Origin: Gammaproteobacteria bacterium
GTDB taxonomy: Bacteria; Pseudomonadota; Gammaproteobacteria; Steroidobacterales; GCA-2729495
Length of the DNA: 64,000 nucleotides
Direction: 5' to 3'
NCBI GenBank assembly: GCA_030426355.1
Contig: JAUHYQ010000004.1
Coordinates: forward strand, 372,001-436,000
Part shown: positions 43,983-53,215 of the stretch, in pieces
Position numbering within the stretch: the first letter of the stretch is position 1
How the letters are laid out: each line of letters opens with the position of its first letter
Notes under the pieces: model-generated
The model's database searches: none
The model's input: the letters and a program-made list of their open reading frames with translations, nothing else
What the model was told of the DNA's origin: nothing
Position numbers and translations under genes: made by a program

Positions 43983-45788
43983 CTACTTTTGTCCGTTACC
44001 GCTACCAACCTGCAATACAGCCAGAAACGCTTCTTGCGGGATCTCTACTGTTCCGAATTGTTTCATTCTCTTTTTACCCGCCTTCTGCTTCTCGAGCAAT
44101 TTTCGCTTTCGGGTAATATCGCCACCGTAACATTTGGCCGTCACATTTTTGCGCAATGCCTTAACCGATGAACGCGCAATGATGTGACCACCAATCGCCG
44201 CCTGAATAGCAACCTCAAACATCTGCCGCGGAATCAACTCCCGCAGTTTATCCACCAGCTCGCGCCCGCGTGTATACGCAGTATCGCGGTGGACAATGGT
44301 GGATAACGAGTCGACCGTGTCTTTGTTGATCAGCACATCCAGACGCACCAGATCACCTGGTTTGAAATCGGTCAACTGATAATCAAGGGAGGCGAAACCG
44401 CGGCTGATGGATTTCAGACGATCAAAGAAATCCATGACAATTTCCGCCAAGGGCATTTCGTAGTCGAGCTGGACATGATAACCGAGATGCTGCATGCGCT
44501 TTTGCACGCCGCGGCGCTCGATACACAGCTGCATGACCTTCCCTACAAATTCCACCGGCGTAAGAATCGACGCCATCACGTAGGGCTCACGAATCTCTCT
44601 GATACTGCCACTGGGCGGAAGTCCGGCCGGGTTTTCCAGCCGTTTTACCTGGCCATCGGTCTGCAGCACCTCGTAAACTACAGTGGGTGCGGTACCTATA
44701 AGCTCAAGCCCGTATTCCCGCTCGAGTCGCTCCTGGACAATTTCCATGTGGAGTGTGCCCAGAAAGCCACAGCGAAAGCCGAACCCCAACGCCTGTGATG
44801 ATTCAGGTTCAAACTGCAGAGCGGCATCGTTCAGGTTCAATTTACTCAGGGCATCGCGAAAATCTTCGAAATCATCGGAGCTGATAGGAAACAAGCCGGC
44901 AAAGACCCTTGGCTGCACCTGCCGAAATCCTGGCAAGCGCTTGTCACAAGGACGTGCTGCATGCGTCAGGGTATCGCCCACCGGCGCTCCGTAAATCTCC
45001 TTGATACCGGCAACCAGGTAACCGACCTCGCCCGATTTAAGTGTGCCGCGTGGGGACTTTTTAGGCGTATAGACGCCCAGCTCGGTGACCTGATGGTCAT
45101 CCCCGGTAGACATGACGCGAATTTTGTCACCTTTTTTAATGGTGCCTTTGACAATTCGCACCAGCGAGACCACGCCCACGTAATTATCAAACCAGGAGTC
45201 AACGATTAGCGCTTGCAGCGGCTCATCCTCCTGCACATCAGGCGGCGGAATACGCTCAACCAGGGCCGCCAGCAATGCGTCTATGCCCTCGCCGGTTTTG
45301 GCACTGACGAGCAATGCATTCGATGCGTCCACCCCGATGACATCTTCAATCTGCTTCTTCACTCCTTCCGGATCCGCTGAAGACAGATCAACCTTATTAA
45401 TAACAGGGATAACCTCAAGACCCTGATCAATAGCGGTGTAGCAATTGGCGACACTTTGTGCCTCAACTCCCTGCGTGGCATCGACCACCAGCAACGCACC
45501 CTCGCATGCAGCAAGCGAGCGCGAGACTTCATAGGAGAAATCCACGTGTCCCGGTGTGTCGATAAAATTAAGGTGATATACCTCGCCGCTCGGGTGACGA
45601 TAATCCAGTGAAACGCTTTGAGCCTTGATGGTAATGCCGCGTTCGCGTTCCAGATCCATGGAATCAAGAACCTGCTCGGACATTTCCCGCGCGTCGAGAC
45701 CACCGCAAACCTGTATAAAGCGATCAGCGAGCGTCGATTTGCCGTGATCGATATGCGCGATGATGGAGAAATTACGTATGTTGCTCAT
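43983..45788 (-). CDS. lepA: Elongation factor 4 (LepA)
   Basis: LepA is a translational GTPase that acts on stalled or initiating ribosomes. The 601-residue protein has G1 [11 protein letters not shown]3 DTPGHVDF, G4 NKVDL and the LepA-specific C-terminal domain ending in a basic stretch ([20 protein letters not shown]). The ATG at 45788 follows AGGA; the open frame extends 7 codons further upstream. It is cotranscribed with lepB. Confidence 0.97.
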   Translation of the reverse strand: MSNIRNFSIIAHIDHGKSTLADRFIQVCGGLDAREMSEQVLDSMDLERERGITIKAQSVSLDYRHPSGEVYHLNFIDTPGHVDFSYEVSRSLAACEGALLVVDATQGVEAQSVANCYTAIDQGLEVIPVINKVDLSSADPEGVKKQIEDVIGVDASNALLVSAKTGEGIDALLAALVERIPPPDVQEDEPLQALIVDSWFDNYVGVVSLVRIVKGTIKKGDKIRVMSTGDDHQVTELGVYTPKKSPRGTLKSGEVGYLVAGIKEIYGAPVGDTLTHAARPCDKRLPGFRQVQPRVFAGLFPISSDDFEDFRDALSKLNLNDAALQFEPESSQALGFGFRCGFLGTLHMEIVQERLEREYGLELIGTAPTVVYEVLQTDGQVKRLENPAGLPPSGSIREIREPYVMASILTPVEFVGKVMQLCIERRGVQKRMQHLGYHVQLDYEMPLAEIVMDFFDRLKSISRGFASLDYQLTDFKPGDLVRLDVLINKDTVDSLSTIVHRDTAYTRGRELVDKLRELIPRQMFEVAIQAAIGGHIIARSSVKALRKNVTAKCYGGDITRKRKLLEKQKAGKKRMKQFGTVEIPQEAFLAVLQVGSGNGQK

Positions 45789-45801
45789 GCCAGTTCCTGT
45801 G

Positions 45802-46062
45802 TCAACCACCGTCTCGCGGAGTTGCCACTGGGTTATTCAGCGCTTCGCGGAAAGCGCGTTCGTCGAAAAAGTGTCGACACACTTCCCGGTTATCCAGAAA
45901 CAAGACCGGAATATCCAGCCCGAACGCTGTTAACCAGTCGTCACGCGTATAGACATCGCGCACAACAATGTCCGCTATGCCACGACACAGCGGCGCAACC
46001 TGTTCAATCATGGCTTCGCACAAATGACAGCCATCACGGCTGTAAACTATGACTTCCCGCAC
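45802..46062 (-). CDS. Glutaredoxin-like protein (DUF836)
   Basis: The 86-residue thioredoxin-fold protein has the redox motif CHLC at residues 12-15 ([14 protein letters not shown]) and the cis-Pro segment [12 protein letters not shown]. It belongs to the small glutaredoxin-like DUF836 group; the substrate is unknown. In Pseudomonas the protease gene mucD occupies the place between mucC and lepA, so this is a different neighbour order. Confidence 0.87.
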   Translation of the reverse strand: MREVIVYSRDGCHLCEAMIEQVAPLCRGIADIVVRDVYTRDDWLTAFGLDIPVLFLDNREVCRHFFDERAFREALNNPVATPRDGG

Positions 46063-46081
46063 CGGAACATTCCTGATGAAG

Positions 46082-46537
46082 TCAGGAATCGCTTTTTAAT
46101 ACACGCCCTGACGGCACAACAAGCAACCGATGCTCCGAGGCCCGACTGCCAAAGCGTGAATCATACAGCCTAAGCATCAACACGCCCACTATCAGACCAG
46201 TCGCCGCGCCGACCAGCGCGGCCGGTTCGCCCCAGGGGGCAAACCATCGCTCGAAAAGCGATGCCCCGGCCACCAGCGACATGGACAGCCCCGGAAAAAC
46301 CGTGGTGCATAGACGCAATAACGTGCCGGCAGGCAGACTTACCGTGAACTCCGCGCCGTGTTCGGGTTGATCGCATGCCGCACTGGCAAGCTTCAACTCT
46401 GTCCGGGAATTCTGCAATTTTGCCAGTAATGCGCTACCGCAAGCGGCCGATTGCCGGCAGGAACTGCACGCGCTTTCCGGGCGCCTCCCGGTGAGGGCTC
46501 CCCGGTTCGCGCAATAGTGCATGCGCTGCGTTAGCAC
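46082..46537 (-). CDS. rseC: RseC/MucC-type regulator of RpoE signalling
   Basis: The 151-residue protein has the RseC features: a cysteine cluster near the start (SACSSCRQSAACGSALLAK), then two membrane helices (TVFPGLSMSLVAGASLF and AALVGAATGLIVGVLMLRLY). The cysteine cluster suggests iron-sulfur or redox sensing. The start is a GTG at 46537. The first 23 residues resemble the family poorly, so an atypical start codon or an altered N-terminus is possible. It follows rseB in the rpoE-rseABC operon. Confidence 0.82.
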   Translation of the reverse strand: MLTQRMHYCANRGALTGRRPESACSSCRQSAACGSALLAKLQNSRTELKLASAACDQPEHGAEFTVSLPAGTLLRLCTTVFPGLSMSLVAGASLFERWFAPWGEPAALVGAATGLIVGVLMLRLYDSRFGSRASEHRLLVVPSGRVLKSDS

Positions 46538-46546
46538 GACTTCGAT

Positions 46547-47560
46547 TTATTCCCCGACCACGTCGGTAGAAAAAGCAATTTTCTCCACCGTTCGTGGCGG
46601 CACTTCGCCCATCGCGGTAACCAGCCGCCCTTCCTTTACAAGCGAATAGGCATTGGCAGCACCCATCATGGACAGACCCTCAGCCTGCTCAGAGGCTGCA
46701 ACCGCAACGTCCACAAACACTGAGACGGTTGCGAGTCCGTCGGAATACACCAGATGCGTACGCGGATCGGTGCTGAAATTGGTGTACTCAAATTTTTCTT
46801 TCAACAGTTCGAAACCAACGGGCAAATCGCGCGATCGCCAGACCTCGCGGGCAGTATCAGGCGTGGTTGCAGGGCCATCGTCCATATGGCGATTCCACTC
46901 GAAGCCAGAAGTATCCAACTGAGTCTGTACCGCCGCTGAGGCCACCAGGCGGGGCAGCCGTATCTGTGTAAAGCGAATTTCCTCTAACGGCATCGGTTGA
47001 TCCGGACCAATCATTTGCGACTTGAGCGGCATCGCCGTCATCTTGTCTAACCAGAGGCGATAACCGAAGCGATAGTTATCGCGTGGGGATATGGCGATCA
47101 CTGCAACTTCCCTGTCCAGCGCGCGATCCGTACCGACAAAACGGATGTCGTAGAGTTGACCCAAAGTATCGGTATAACGCGGCAAACTTGAGAGCAGCGG
47201 ATTACCTTTCGCACTTTTATCCCGGCGCGACTCAACCACGACCAGCTTCTGCTTCGGGAAAATGCAGATCAACTCGTCAGCATCGCGAATAATTTCTGCG
47301 CCGGCACCGTCCAGCGCGATAACGCGTTCGGCAATTTCGGTTTCATTGCCGCGCTGTTCTACTCGGTGAAACACCTTGAAGGTCTCGACCTTGCCAGGCG
47401 TCATGTAGATAAAAGTACCCTCATAGTTGAGGTGCTCAACGGCATCCGCCATGCGCATAAGCCATTCTTCGGCCTGCTGAGCCCCCGCCGCGACGGGGAG
47501 CACTGCGCTGGCCGCAATCAGCAGCAGCCCGGGCAACGAGAAAGACTTGTTTAGCGGCAT
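46547..47560 (-). CDS. rseB: Periplasmic anti-sigma modulator RseB/MucB
   Basis: RseB binds the anti-sigma factor RseA in the periplasm and protects it from proteolysis until misplaced lipopolysaccharide is sensed. The 337-residue protein has a signal peptide (MPLNKSFSLPGLLLIAASAV to about residue 27) and the family segments LNYEGTFIYMTPGKVETFKV and FGYRLWLDKMTAMPLKSQM. The C-terminal domain has the expected VYSDGLATVSVFVD. It lies between rseA and rseC. Confidence 0.92.
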   Translation of the reverse strand: MPLNKSFSLPGLLLIAASAVLPVAAGAQQAEEWLMRMADAVEHLNYEGTFIYMTPGKVETFKVFHRVEQRGNETEIAERVIALDGAGAEIIRDADELICIFPKQKLVVVESRRDKSAKGNPLLSSLPRYTDTLGQLYDIRFVGTDRALDREVAVIAISPRDNYRFGYRLWLDKMTAMPLKSQMIGPDQPMPLEEIRFTQIRLPRLVASAAVQTQLDTSGFEWNRHMDDGPATTPDTAREVWRSRDLPVGFELLKEKFEYTNFSTDPRTHLVYSDGLATVSVFVDVAVAASEQAEGLSMMGAANAYSLVKEGRLVTAMGEVPPRTVEKIAFSTDVVGE

Positions 47561-47571
47561 ATTAGCAAGCG

Positions 47572-48177
47572 TTATTCCGAAAAACTGGCCTGCTGAACAT
47601 ACATGCTTGAGTCGGCCAGTGCACCCTGCATAGGACGAGAATACTCACCATGCGAAATCAGGTAGCTGCGCATCCGCTCCTGATTGAGCTTGATACGCCG
47701 CAGCTCTTGCTGATGCCGGGCCCGCAGCGGATTATCCTCAACGCTGCTGGCGACGACTGGCTGCAACGCGCTACTAGACACCGCCGACATGGCGGGCGCA
47801 GTCGACGGGGCAAGCTCGCCATTCAAATCTCTATTGAACCCACCGGCGAAAAACACGGCCATCATACCGACTACCAGCGAGGCAGCCAGCAGGTAACGCA
47901 CCTGACCCTGAGCTGCAGCAGCAGGTGGAGATTCGCGCGTTACTTCAGCATTGTCATCCAGAGCCTGAAGAATACTGCGTCGCAGACTCGTGACGTCACC
48001 TACCACCGGGTCATTGCGCATGGCACCACCAATCAGTGCGTACCTATCCAGCGTTGCACGGTAGCCCTCGTCACGCTCCAGACGCCTCACCAGCAGGGCC
48101 AACTCCTCTTCTGGTAATTCTCCGTCAAGAAATGCAGACAACTGCTCTTCAATATGCCTGGTTACATCCTTTTCCAT
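47572..48177 (-). CDS. rseA: Anti-sigma-E factor RseA/MucA
   Basis: RseA holds RpoE at the inner membrane until regulated proteolysis. The 201-residue protein has a cytoplasmic sigma-binding domain (about 1-90, EEQLSAFLDGELPEEELALL), one membrane helix near residues 93-112 (YLLAASLVVGMMAVFFAGGF) and a periplasmic domain with LNQERMRSYLISHGEYSR, the usual MucA-type segment. It follows rpoE after 48 bases. Confidence 0.92.
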   Translation of the reverse strand: MEKDVTRHIEEQLSAFLDGELPEEELALLVRRLERDEGYRATLDRYALIGGAMRNDPVVGDVTSLRRSILQALDDNAEVTRESPPAAAAQGQVRYLLAASLVVGMMAVFFAGGFNRDLNGELAPSTAPAMSAVSSSALQPVVASSVEDNPLRARHQQELRRIKLNQERMRSYLISHGEYSRPMQGALADSSMYVQQASFSE

Positions 48178-48225
48178 ATCCGCCTCTTTCTCAACTTCAG
48201 ACTTAAGTCAGCCGTGTTGCACTTA

Positions 48226-48804
48226 CTAGTCGTCAACCACCGGCTTAATGCATTTATCAATCGCTTCACGCGCCCTGAATATTCGTGATCTCACGGTGCC
48301 TACCGGGCACTCCATGACTTGCGCTATTTCCTCGTAACTCAGCCCGTCGATTTCCCTGAGTACAATCGCTGTCCGCAAATCGTCGGCCAGGTCGGCAATA
48401 GCCTTTTCGACCGTTTGGCGAAGCTCCTCGCCTATAGCCTGACGCTCTGGTGTATCGTGATCCTGCATACGCACGTGCCAGTCAAATTCCTCGGGTTCGG
48501 AGATATCCGACGCATGATCCAGTGGACGACGCCGGGCCGCAACTAAATGGTTCTTGGCAGTATTAATAGCTATTCGGTACATCCATGTATAAAACGCGCT
48601 GTCACCTCTAAACGTTGGAATTGCACGGTAAGCCTTTAGAAAGGCTTCCTGTGCCACATCCAGCGCCTCGGCATGATCTTTTACATAACGCATGATCAGA
48701 TTAACGATACGCTGCTGGTACTTAAGCACCAGTAAATCGAAAGCGTGCTTATCGCCGGCACGAACCCGATCTACCAGAAACTGATCGCTGGCTTCGTCAC
48801 TCAT
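48226..48804 (-). CDS. rpoE: Extracytoplasmic stress sigma factor RpoE/AlgU
   Basis: The 192-residue ECF sigma factor matches AlgU/RpoE: region 2 with DLLVLKYQQRIVNLI and FRGDSAFYTWMYRIAINTAK, and region 4 with CPVGTVRSRIFRAREAIDK. It directs transcription of envelope-stress genes. Three start codons are possible (GTG 48816, ATG 48813, ATG 48804); I choose 48804 because it gives the family length. A GAACTT-type promoter stands upstream, indicating positive autoregulation. rseA, rseB and rseC follow. Confidence 0.95.
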   Translation of the reverse strand: MSDEASDQFLVDRVRAGDKHAFDLLVLKYQQRIVNLIMRYVKDHAEALDVAQEAFLKAYRAIPTFRGDSAFYTWMYRIAINTAKNHLVAARRRPLDHASDISEPEEFDWHVRMQDHDTPERQAIGEELRQTVEKAIADLADDLRTAIVLREIDGLSYEEIAQVMECPVGTVRSRIFRAREAIDKCIKPVVDD

Positions 48805-48849
48805 ACCGGACATCACCGCTATCGGACTCGCTCATCAGCGACGAATAGG

Positions 48850-48875
48850 TAGACCAGCGAGGCACCCGAAAGTTC
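48850..48875 (-). promoter_or_regulatory. RpoE-dependent promoter of rpoE
   Basis: On the minus strand GAACTT (48875-48870) and TCTA (48853-48850) are 16 bases apart, the sigma-E/AlgU consensus GAACTT-N16-TCtga. Initiation is expected near 48842, about 40 bases before the start codon. This supports autoregulation of the rpoE-rseABC operon. Confidence 0.72.
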
Positions 48876-48902
48876 TGCCACGCAAGGATAAAAAACGCCA
48901 AT

Positions 48903-49179
48903 TCACGGGAATCGAAAATGCACGCGCATCCTGCGCCAATTGACGGCATCAGAGCCGTCGGCGCGGCGGCGAATGAACCATAATATCCGACATTTGTTGT
49001 CGCCTGTCTGTAACGTAATACCCGCAAAGCCTGACCACCAAAAGCTTTTGTGCCGCAACAATACCACGGCGGCACGTCCTTCTGACGATTCTAAATACCA
49101 TGACCGGTCAGCCGTCAGCACCAGGCATGGTTGAAATCGCTCAATACGCCCCCTGCTGATACGCAGCGCCGGGAGACTT
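48903..49179 (-). pseudogene. ygfX remnant (C-terminal part only)
   Basis: An open frame runs from the sdhE stop to TGA at 48903 and encodes LVLTADRSWYLESSEGRAAV...RRMRVHFRFP. This looks like the C-terminal cytoplasmic domain of YgfX, the membrane partner usually encoded right after sdhE. The two N-terminal membrane helices and a normal start are missing; a GTG at 49121 could still give 72 residues. I call it a truncated gene; a short working form cannot be excluded. The rest of the stretch from 48817 to 49179 holds only the rpoE promoter. Confidence 0.45.
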
Positions 49180-49428
49180 TTAAGGCGCGTTTTGCTTAAG
49201 AAGCCGTTGGATGACATGAGCCAAATGCTCATCATCCGTGACTGACCGGCCGGTCAGCAAGGACAGAATCTCGGGATCAGGCGTGGTTAACAGGCGGCGA
49301 AACGCGGCCTGCTCCTGATCTGCTGCATTTGCATAGACTGAGTCCACGTACCCCAGCAGCAGCATGTCCAGCTCACGCATACCGCGCCGGCATCGCCAAC
49401 GCAGACGCGCCATCTCTGAATCAGCCAA
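49180..49428 (-). CDS. sdhE: Succinate dehydrogenase flavinylation factor SdhE
   Basis: SdhE (the bacterial counterpart of SDHAF2) helps attach FAD covalently to SdhA. The 82-residue protein has the RGxxE motif in CRRGMRELDMLLLGYVD and the end LLTGRSVTDDEHLAHVIQRL. It follows sdhB by 18 bases, so it is probably part of the sdh operon. The usual ygfX partner is only a remnant here. Confidence 0.93.
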   Translation of the reverse strand: MADSEMARLRWRCRRGMRELDMLLLGYVDSVYANAADQEQAAFRRLLTTPDPEILSLLTGRSVTDDEHLAHVIQRLLKQNAP

Positions 49429-49446
49429 ACCCTGACTCCGCGCCGC

Positions 49447-50229
49447 TCAGTGACTGCGAGCCGCGAGCATCTTTTTGGTCTCGGCAATGGCCTTCGCCGG
49501 ATTCAGATCCTTCGGACACGCGTTGGTGCAATTCATGATCGTATGACAACGGTAGATACGAAACGGATCTTCCAACTCATCAAGCCGCTCGCCGGTGGCC
49601 TCGTCACGGCTGTCCACCAGCCAGCGATATGCCGCCAGCAAAGCCGCAGGCCCCAGATAACGATCACTGTTCCACCAGTAACTCGGACAACTGGTCGAAC
49701 AACAGGCACAAAGAATGCAAGCTGACGGGGTGTTGATCTTTTCCTGATCTTCTTTGGACTGCAGGCGTTCCTGATCAGGCGGCGCAGGGGTGCGGGTCTG
49801 CAGCCACGGCTTGATCGAAGCATATTGCGCATAGAAGTTGGTGAGGTCGGGAACCAGGTCTTTCACCACCGGCATGTGCGGCAACGGATAAATTTTCACC
49901 TCGCCCTTGAGGTCGGCTGAAGCCTGCGTGCAGGCCAGCGTATTGCCGCCCGCTATGTTCATTGCACAGGAACCGCAGATGCCTTCGCGACAGGAGCGCC
50001 GGAACGTTAGCGTGGGATCGATTTCATTTTTGATCTTTATAAGAACATCAAGGACCATCGGCCCGCAGCTATCCATATCCACTTCATAAGTGTCCAGACG
50101 CGGATTTTCGCCGCTGTCCGGGTCATAACGGTATATGGAAAAACGGCGTACATTTTTTGCGCCTTGCGGCGCCTTAAATGTTTTCCCGGGTTTTACCCGC
50201 GAATTGGGTGGTAGCTGGAACTCAGCCAT
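49447..50229 (-). CDS. sdhB: Succinate dehydrogenase iron-sulfur subunit
   Basis: The 260-residue protein carries the electron path of complex II: the 2Fe-2S site [13 protein letters not shown] with its later Cys, the 4Fe-4S site [12 protein letters not shown] and the 3Fe-4S site [13 protein letters not shown]. All ligands are present. It has a slightly extended N-terminus ([20 protein letters not shown]). It is the last structural gene of sdhCDAB. Confidence 0.97.
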   Translation of the reverse strand: MAEFQLPPNSRVKPGKTFKAPQGAKNVRRFSIYRYDPDSGENPRLDTYEVDMDSCGPMVLDVLIKIKNEIDPTLTFRRSCREGICGSCAMNIAGGNTLACTQASADLKGEVKIYPLPHMPVVKDLVPDLTNFYAQYASIKPWLQTRTPAPPDQERLQSKEDQEKINTPSACILCACCSTSCPSYWWNSDRYLGPAALLAAYRWLVDSRDEATGERLDELEDPFRIYRCHTIMNCTNACPKDLNPAKAIAETKKMLAARSH

Positions 50230-50243
50230 TGTGGATCCTCATC

Positions 50244-52019
50244 TCAATAGACGCGGGCCTTGGGCGGCACCGTATCAACTTCGTCGGTCAAGGTTTCAAG
50301 ATTGACCGCGCGATAATCCAGGCTCACCTGACCGGCGGAATCCACCCAGGCAAGCGTGTGCTTCATCCAGTTGGCATCATCGCGATCGGGAAAATCTTCC
50401 CGTGCCTGCGCGCCACGACTCTCTTTTCGTTCCACAGCGCCCCGGATTGTCGCAGTGGCCTGCATCAACAAGTTCTGCAGCTCCAGCGTTTCGATCAGAT
50501 CGGTGTTCCAGACCAATGAACGGTCGGTCACGCTGACATCAGCAAAACTGGCGTAAGTTGCGCCAAGCTTTTCGATGCCCTGCTGCAACGATTCACCGGT
50601 GCGGAACACGGCGGCATGTTGCTGCATGATCTTTTGCATTTCGAGCCGAATCTCTGCAGTCGTTCTCGTGCCCGAGGCGTTCCGCAACTTATCCAGTCGC
50701 GCGACCGCCGCCTCACCTGCGTCTGCCGCCAATGGCAACTGCCGCTGATTGGCCTTAACAGTTTCTGCACACCGCTGCGCAGCAGAACGCCCGAATACGA
50801 CAAGATCCAACAGGGAATTGGAACCGAGCCGATTCGCACCGTGCACGGAAACACAGGCCGCTTCACCCACCGCCATCAGGCCCTCAACAATGCCACCGCG
50901 ACCGTCAAGCACCTCGCCGTGATAGTTCGTCGGAATACCGCCCATGTTGTAGTGAACAGTCGGAATTACAGGAATTGGTTCTTTAGTAACGTCCACCCCG
51001 GCAAAGATGCGCGCCGTTTCGGCGATACCCGGCAAGCGTTCCTGAATAACGTCAGGCCCAAGATGTTCCAGATGCAAATGAATATGGTCTTGCTCCGCAC
51101 CCACTCCCCGGCCGGCATTGATTTCCATGGTCATGGATCGGCTAACGACGTCGCGTGATGCCAGATCCTTAGCATTAGGCGCATAACGTTCCATAAACCG
51201 TTCGCCTTCGGAATTCGTCAGGTAACCCCCCTCGCCGCGCGAACCCTCGGTGATCAAACAACCTGAACCGTAAATACCGGTTGGATGAAATTGCACGAAT
51301 TCCATGTCCTGCAATGGCAGACCCGCGCGCAAGACCATGGCATTACCATCGCCGGTGCAGGTGTGAGCCGAGGTGCACGAGAAAAATGCCCGGCCGTAAC
51401 CGCCCGTAGCGAGAATCACGCGGTGAGCGCGAAACCGGTGCAATCTTCCGGTGGCCATATCGATGGCGATGACACCACGACAGCAGCCATTCTCCATAAC
51501 CAGGTCAATCGCAAAATACTCGATGTAAAAGGTCGCATCATGTTTGAGCGACTGCTGATACAAGGTATGCAGCATGGCATGCCCGGTCCGGTCGGCGGCC
51601 GCGCACGTACGTTGCGCCGTGCCTTCGCCGAAACGGGTAGTCATGCCACCGAAGGGTCGTTGATAAATCTTGCCCTCGGCGGTGCGCGAGAACGGCACGC
51701 CGTAATGCTCCAGCTCGATAATTGCCGCCGGCGCCTCTTTGCACATGTATTCGATAGCGTCCTGATCGCCCAGCCAGTCCGAACCCTTTACGGTGTCGTA
51801 CATGTGCCAGCGCCAGTCATCCTCGCCCATGTTGCCCAGCGCAGCGCTAATCCCGCCCTGTGCCGCCACGGTATGACTGCGCGTGGGGAATACCTTGGTG
51901 ATGCACGCCGCACTCAGACCGGCTTCCGCCAGCCCGAAGGTAGCTCGCAACCCGGCGCCACCTGCGCCCACGACCACAACGTCATAGGTGTGATCAATAA
52001 ATTCGTAATCGCTGCTCAT
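50244..52019 (-). CDS. sdhA: Succinate dehydrogenase flavoprotein subunit
   Basis: SdhA oxidises succinate to fumarate with covalent FAD. The 591-residue protein has the nucleotide fold [13 protein letters not shown], the FAD-linking His in [11 protein letters not shown], the active-site segment [20 protein letters not shown] and the C-terminal [18 protein letters not shown]. Length is standard. SdhE and the SDHAF4-like protein encoded at the two ends of this operon would act on it. Confidence 0.97.
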   Translation of the reverse strand: MSSDYEFIDHTYDVVVVGAGGAGLRATFGLAEAGLSAACITKVFPTRSHTVAAQGGISAALGNMGEDDWRWHMYDTVKGSDWLGDQDAIEYMCKEAPAAIIELEHYGVPFSRTAEGKIYQRPFGGMTTRFGEGTAQRTCAAADRTGHAMLHTLYQQSLKHDATFYIEYFAIDLVMENGCCRGVIAIDMATGRLHRFRAHRVILATGGYGRAFFSCTSAHTCTGDGNAMVLRAGLPLQDMEFVQFHPTGIYGSGCLITEGSRGEGGYLTNSEGERFMERYAPNAKDLASRDVVSRSMTMEINAGRGVGAEQDHIHLHLEHLGPDVIQERLPGIAETARIFAGVDVTKEPIPVIPTVHYNMGGIPTNYHGEVLDGRGGIVEGLMAVGEAACVSVHGANRLGSNSLLDLVVFGRSAAQRCAETVKANQRQLPLAADAGEAAVARLDKLRNASGTRTTAEIRLEMQKIMQQHAAVFRTGESLQQGIEKLGATYASFADVSVTDRSLVWNTDLIETLELQNLLMQATATIRGAVERKESRGAQAREDFPDRDDANWMKHTLAWVDSAGQVSLDYRAVNLETLTDEVDTVPPKARVY

Positions 52020-52034
52020 GTGTCCGGAAATTGG

Positions 52035-52427
52035 TTAGACGGTCATGCCGCCGGAAATGGAAATCAGAATAATGGAATACAGACCGGCAACACCAAACGC
52101 CACATGCGCCAATTGCAACCCGACGAGCATGCTCACCTTGAGCCAACCCGTGTGCACGTAATCTTCCACCACAACCTGCAAGCCCAATTGAGAGTGGTAC
52201 AACACCGCTATCAGCAGCAGGGCCAGCAAAATAGAATTGACGGGGCTTCCCATCCAGCCCACGACGCTGGCGTGAGTGAAATCGTTCATGCCCAGCAAGG
52301 CAAAGACAAACCATAAGGTCAGCGGTAACAACGCCACAGACGTTACCCGCTGGGCCCACCAATGCTCGGTACCATGACGCGCAGAACCGTGCCCCAGAAA
52401 TTTACCCAGCGGCGATTCCAGACTCAC
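52035..52427 (-). CDS. sdhD: Succinate dehydrogenase membrane subunit SdhD
   Basis: The 130-residue protein has three membrane helices and the heme-ligand segment LYHSQLGLQVVVEDYVH. SdhD with SdhC anchors the complex and forms the quinone site. The GTG at 52427 overlaps the sdhC stop as GTGA; a frame open further upstream to 52499 reads through sdhC in a different frame and is not coding. Confidence 0.92.
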   Translation of the reverse strand: MSLESPLGKFLGHGSARHGTEHWWAQRVTSVALLPLTLWFVFALLGMNDFTHASVVGWMGSPVNSILLALLLIAVLYHSQLGLQVVVEDYVHTGWLKVSMLVGLQLAHVAFGVAGLYSIILISISGGMTV

Positions 52428-52816
52428 CCCGCACCTCCGCTGACCACCAGCACCCAAAACAAAGCAGTAACAGCGGCAGCGGCCACAACCGTGAACCAAC
52501 CGCTAAGGCGCGCGAATTCCCTGTCGAAACCGTAGCCGGCATCCCAAAACAAGTGGCGGATGCCATTTGCAAGGTGATAGAAAAAGCTGGCCGAAAAACC
52601 CAGCAAAATAAACATGCCTAACGGGCCTGCCAGAACAGACCTTACGGATTCGTATGCCTGTGGCCCGAGCGCGGCGCCAACCACCCACGCCAATAAAGCC
52701 AGCGCACCAATCGACAGTGCAACGCCGGTAAGGCGATGCAAAATAGACAACGTATTGCTGATCTGCCACTTGTACACCCCGAGATGTGGCGACAGCGGTC
52801 GATTTACCTGAGACAT
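52424..52816 (-). CDS. sdhC: Succinate dehydrogenase cytochrome b556 subunit SdhC
   Basis: The 130-residue protein starts MSQVNRPLSPHLGVYKWQIS, has the quinone-site Ser and Arg in SILHRLTGVALS, three membrane helices and the heme-ligand His in FYHLANGIRHLFWD. The ATG at 52816 gives the family start; a GTG at 52825 is the alternative. It is the first structural gene of sdhCDAB. Confidence 0.94.
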   Translation of the reverse strand: MSQVNRPLSPHLGVYKWQISNTLSILHRLTGVALSIGALALLAWVVGAALGPQAYESVRSVLAGPLGMFILLGFSASFFYHLANGIRHLFWDAGYGFDREFARLSGWFTVVAAAAVTALFWVLVVSGGAG

Positions 52817-52869
52817 TTGTATCACTCACCCGGTCCAAGGGAACAAATCACGGACCAAAAATCGCTACC

Positions 52870-53067
52870 CTAAAAATCGATACAGCGGCCTTTGCGCTCC
52901 CAATCCCCAAAGCGGGTGGGTTCAGGACCCTCCGGACCCCCTAGTTCCAGCTGTTCCGACGGTGCCTCCTGCAAAGTCGCCGGAATGTATTCCTCCGGCA
53001 CCGCAGGCGCGCCTTGCTGACCCGCATCTGCAGCTCTCGCTGTGCGCGTAATAGTCGGAACCGTCAT
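52870..53067 (-). CDS. SDHAF4-like succinate dehydrogenase assembly factor (DUF1674)
   Basis: The 65-residue product from the ATG at 53067 ends GGPEGPEPTRFGDWERKGR followed by CIDF, the signature of DUF1674/SDHAF4, which in mitochondria binds the flavinylated SdhA and helps its assembly. The first 45 residues are disordered and Ala/Pro/Glu-rich. The frame is open to 53202 with a possible signal-like start, but the family is short, so 53067 is preferred. It lies 53 bases before sdhC, transcribed with it. Confidence 0.72.
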   Translation of the reverse strand: MTVPTITRTARAADAGQQGAPAVPEEYIPATLQEAPSEQLELGGPEGPEPTRFGDWERKGRCIDF

Positions 53068-53215
53068 GGCGCGAAGTGTGCCAGAATAGCTTTCGCTTTG
53101 CACCAACGGCAGGGCCTGCAGCTGCGCGGTGAGCGTCACGCACAACAGGGCTGAACATAATCGTCGGCCAGTTTGCCGAATCCACTGAGCAGCGAGAGAC
53201 AAACATCAGGACAAT

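Noticed and set aside
51285-52316. A 343-residue open frame antisense to sdhA
   Set aside because: SdhA on the other strand is a complete, unmistakable protein. The antisense translation is His/Arg-rich with no recognisable domain, as expected of a shadow frame in GC-rich DNA.
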